Positions 13,887 to 16,434 of a stretch of 16,434 nucleotides of DNA are shown in pieces; the stretch's first letter is position 1; every line of letters starts with the position of its first letter. The stretch lies in NCBI RefSeq assembly GCF_938030145.1, contig NZ_CALHGM010000023.1, positions 1-16,434 on the forward strand. The letters run 5' to 3'. A program made the position numbers and the translations under genes. The DNA comes from an uncultured Campylobacter sp. GTDB lineage: Bacteria; Campylobacterota; Campylobacteria; Campylobacterales; Campylobacteraceae. The notes beneath the pieces are model-generated. The model was not told the DNA's origin, ran no database searches, and saw nothing but the letters and a program-made list of their open reading frames with translations.

Positions 13887-14695
13887 GTTCTAGACGGATT
13901 TGGAACTCGCCGCGCGGACAGAGGATTTGTGGCAGAGCTTTAAAATTTTACCGCAAAAGGAAATTTCTAAATTTTATCTGCGGCGTGAAATTTTAAAATT
14001 TCAAAATTTATGTGTCGTGTGGGGCATGGAATTTTAGAATTCATGCATTGCGCGGGCTTATAATTTTATCTCCTGCATAGAATTTTAAAATTTGCACCGA
14101 AGTAAAGATGTAAAATTTATCACTAGCGCTGAATTCTAAACACAAGGCTACAGCGAATTTATCTGCTTGCGAGCTTGAGTTGCATTTTGAAGTTTTGCGC
14201 AAAATATGCTTAAAATTTTATTCCTGCGAGTCGTGCGCCATGCACTTATAAAATAATCTAAAAATTTATGAGTAAAATTTTATATTAAAATCCGTATTTA
14301 AATTCCGATTAAAAATCCTGTGAAAATACTATATTTATTTAAAATTTTAATGGCACTAAATTGCAATATCTGATAGCGAAAAATGAGATGATACGGAAAA
14401 TTTTATGAGATACCAAGCATCAAGACGGTTACACTATAGCGGTTACTATGAGCGGCAGTGATACGGATAAGATAAATACTTACACAGAAAAAGAAGGATT
14501 GTAATAGCAAAGACGATTGGAATTTGAATGTGTAAAAAAAGCACTTAATTAAATTTTTCGAAGCATTTGGCGATATTATATGATTTTAAAATTTAAATTA
14601 AGAAGGACGACATAGTCGTGAAATTTAAATATGAGCGTCGGGCGCAAAATAGCCGCGGAGTGGATCGGCTAGCTCCGCTAAAAGCGCTATATAAA
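13887..14695. other. Long AT-rich intergenic region, no intact gene
   Basis: About 810 bases without a convincing gene. It is rich in AAATTTTAAA-type words, including the 16-base palindrome at 13987-14002 (GAAATTTTAAAATTTC). Two related imperfect palindromes lie 50 bases apart: GCATGGAATTTTAG-AATTCATGC (14024-14046) and GCATAGAATTTTAAAATTTGC (14075-14095). Between 14405 and 14610 short open pieces look faintly coding (KHQDGYTIAVTMSGSDTDKI in one frame, FFEAFGDII in another) and may be remains of a lost gene. A GCGGAG/CTCCGC stem lies near 14655-14677. Confidence 0.4.
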
Positions 14696-14736
14696 GGGTA
14701 AATTTAAAACGGAGCTTTGCCGAATTAAATTTACCC
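14696..14736 (-). terminator. Long hairpin downstream of hcp
   Basis: GGGTAAATTTAA (14696-14707) and TTAAATTTACCC (14725-14736) form a perfect 12-base stem; inside it, after an AA/AA mismatch, CGG pairs with CCG around a 7-base loop. It lies 20 bases past the hcp stop; on the minus strand TTTATAT follows. Probably the hcp terminator. Confidence 0.65.
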
Positions 14737-14756
14737 GATTTGCCTCTCTATGAAAT

Positions 14757-16085
14757 TTATTCGCCCAGGAAGTATTTCAGATCCGCCTGCGCGTCGCCGC
14801 TGATTAGGCGAAGGCCGAAATTTTGCACCAAAAAGCCCAAAATTTCGTCGTTGAAAAACTCAGGCACTGTAGGGCCCACGTTGATATTCTTAACGCCCAG
14901 GCTAAACAGCGCAAGCAGGATGATGACCGCCTTTTGCTCCATCCACATCAGCACGATCGAGACCGGCAGATCGTTTACCGCGATGCCCGTAGCCTCGCTA
15001 AGCGCCAAGGCGATCTTGACCGCGCCGTTGCTGTCGTTGCACTGACCTAGATCGATATAACGCGGAAGCTCGGTGCCGGGCACGGTTCCGAAATCCACGT
15101 CGTTGAAGCGGAATTTGCCGCAGCTGGAGGTCAAAATCACGCAGTCTTTCGGCAGGCTAAGCGCCAGCTCGCGGTAATACTCGCGTCCCTTGCCGGGCGC
15201 GTCGCAGCCTGCGATGACGAAAAAGCGGCGGATTTTGCCAGATTTGATCGCATCTAAAATTTGCGGCGCGAGGCTCAAAATCGTCTTGTAGTGTCCGCCC
15301 GTTACCAAGCTCTCGTCGCTGTCCATACTCACGTCGCCGCATGCGAGCGCGCACTCGATGAGCGGCGTAAAATCGTCGTTTTGGATATGTTTGATCCCGT
15401 CTGTGCCCGCGATAGAGTAGCCAAAGAGCCTGTCTGCGTAGCTACAGGACGAGCGAAGCGGCACGATGCAGTTTGTGGTCATCAAAATCGCGCCTTTAAA
15501 TTCGTTAAAAAGCTTGGTCTGATCGAACCACGCCTTGCCGACGTTGCCTTTTAGATGCGGATACTTGCGAAGCTCCGGGTAACCGTGCGCAGGAAGCATC
15601 TCGGAGTGAGTGTAGATATTGATGCCTTTGCCCTCGGTCGCTTTTAACAGCGCCTCAAGAGCGTGAAGGTTGTGTCCGCTGACCAAAATCGCCTTGCCCT
15701 CGACCTTGTTTTGGCTAACCTTAACCGGGGTCGGTACGCCGAATTTTGCGGTATGCGCCTCGCTTAAGATATCCATCATCTGCACGCCCGCGCTTCCGAC
15801 AGCCATCAGCTGCGCGATATGCTCGTCAAAGTTAAAATTTGAGTTTGTCAGCGTGAAATACAGCGTATCCGCCATAACGGTATCGACCGCGCTAGTATCG
15901 GCGCCGAGCTCGTGCGCATGATGGCGGTAGGCGCTAAGACCCTTAAGTCCGAAAACCATAGTGTCTTGAAGCAGGCTTAATGTGGAATTTTTGCCACAGG
16001 TACCGCGGTCTTGGCCCTTGGCGCCGCAGCCCTCGGGCGCGCTCATTTGGCACTGATGACAGAACATCTCTAGATTGTCGCTCAT
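14757..16085 (-). CDS. hcp: Hybrid cluster protein / hydroxylamine reductase, short form
   Basis: A 442-residue cytoplasmic Fe-S enzyme. Hcp proteins reduce hydroxylamine in vitro and act on nitric oxide and protein S-nitrosylation in vivo. All seven hybrid-cluster ligands known from the Desulfovibrio structure have counterparts: His138 (SGHN), Glu162 (HSEMLPAHGYP), Cys206 (TTNC), Cys294 (IAGCDAPGKG, the persulfide Cys), Cys322 (SSCGKFRF), Cys349 (GQCND), Glu383 (MEQKAV). The N-terminal cluster ligands are Cys9, Cys12, Cys20 and Cys30, with spacing X2, X7, X9. Class I and II enzymes have about 540-550 residues; the missing 100 or so after the N-terminal cysteines fit the class III form that lacks one helical bundle. 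Start: ATG after AAGGA. No Hcr reductase gene is adjacent. A palindromic promoter lies upstream. Confidence 0.95.
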   Translation of the reverse strand: MSDNLEMFCHQCQMSAPEGCGAKGQDRGTCGKNSTLSLLQDTMVFGLKGLSAYRHHAHELGADTSAVDTVMADTLYFTLTNSNFNFDEHIAQLMAVGSAGVQMMDILSEAHTAKFGVPTPVKVSQNKVEGKAILVSGHNLHALEALLKATEGKGINIYTHSEMLPAHGYPELRKYPHLKGNVGKAWFDQTKLFNEFKGAILMTTNCIVPLRSSCSYADRLFGYSIAGTDGIKHIQNDDFTPLIECALACGDVSMDSDESLVTGGHYKTILSLAPQILDAIKSGKIRRFFVIAGCDAPGKGREYYRELALSLPKDCVILTSSCGKFRFNDVDFGTVPGTELPRYIDLGQCNDSNGAVKIALALSEATGIAVNDLPVSIVLMWMEQKAVIILLALFSLGVKNINVGPTVPEFFNDEILGFLVQNFGLRLISGDAQADLKYFLGE

Positions 16086-16143
16086 AGAAATCCTTTATAA
16101 AAAATTTAGTTGGTAATTTTAAGATTTTATTTAGGCAAAAAAA

Positions 16144-16157
16144 TTGATTATAATCAA
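16144..16157 (-). promoter_or_regulatory. FNR/CRP-like palindrome with embedded -10 box for hcp
   Basis: TTGATTATAATCAA is a perfect 14-base palindrome and matches the FNR consensus TTGAT-N4-ATCAA exactly. On the hcp strand it also contains TATAAT (16152-16147), which would place the start near 16140 with a 55-base leader. It may be a regulator site overlapping the -10 (a repressor position), or only a promoter that happens to be symmetric. Confidence 0.5.
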
Positions 16158-16358
16158 GAAATGGCTAAATTTTATCAAATTTATTTACAAAATGAGAATT
16201 TTAAATTTTATAATAAGGTATTCTAGATTGCTTAGAAAGCATAACGAGAAATTAGAATATTAAAAAATTTCTGAAACAAATTTTTATAAAGCCAAGAAAA
16301 CTTAAAGCTCTTTAAACATCGATAAAATCAGGGGTCTAAAGGAATTTTTGAGTATATA

Positions 16359-16433
16359 TGGCTCCGGATGCTGGATTCGAACCAGCGACCAAGCGGTTAA
16401 CAGCCGCCTACTCTACCGCTGAGCTAATCCGGA
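16359..16433 (-). tRNA. tRNA-Asn (anticodon GTT)
   Basis: The minus strand folds as a full cloverleaf: acceptor TCCGGAT with ATCCGGA, D arm GCTC-AGCGGTA-GAGT, anticodon arm GGCGG-CTGTTAA-CCGCT with anticodon GTT, variable TGGTC, T arm GCTGG-TTCGAAT-CCAGC, discriminator G and an encoded CCA. Its 5' end is one base from the window edge, so its promoter lies outside. Confidence 0.96.
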
Positions 16434-16434
16434 A

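Noticed and set aside
14449..14505. Short open frame ending GSDTDKINTYTEKEGL
   Set aside because: Only about 31 codons are open, with no ribosome site and a stop just upstream; too little to call a gene.

Overview
The window looks like a chromosomal segment from a Campylobacter, probably one of the moderate-GC oral or intestinal species. The grounds are genes with mixed codon use, AT-rich intergenic DNA full of AAATTT words, T-rich -10 promoters without clear -35 boxes, and an ASST/DsbL/DsbI gene set also known from Campylobacter. The species cannot be fixed from sequence reading alone.

Layout, left to right. (1) 1-688: the 3' end of an atypical short-chain dehydrogenase convergent with a small 4-oxalocrotonate-type tautomerase. 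(2) 877-10815: a periplasmic aryl-sulfate sulfotransferase region. It holds two divergent assT paralogues (877 and 8968), an aldo/keto reductase, a DsbA-like oxidase with a CPHC site (3890), and a minus-strand run dsbL (CPFC site) - dsbI - sensor kinase - response regulator (8733 down to 5073) that diverges from assT2. A tandem, diverged repeat fills the convergent gap at 4731-5072. (3) 10816-11978: a gene-poor stretch with a strong terminator and a clearly broken DUF2695 gene. (4) 11979-13886: menA-type prenyltransferase (minus) divergent from a pyridoxamine/pyridoxal kinase. (5) 13887-14756: long AT-rich stretch without an intact gene. (6) 14757-16434: a short-form hybrid cluster protein (Hcp) with a palindromic promoter region, then tRNA-Asn.

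How the genes fit together. ASST enzymes move sulfate between phenolic compounds in the periplasm and need one structural disulfide. DsbL makes it, and DsbI re-oxidises DsbL by passing electrons to quinone. Here the whole set occurs with a second ASST, a second DsbA-like protein and a two-component system directly behind dsbI, suggesting (inference) a regulated aryl-sulfate module. Hcp, the quinone-related prenyltransferase and the reductases fit an anaerobic or microaerobic respiratory lifestyle with nitrosative stress. No phage, IS element or CRISPR array was seen.
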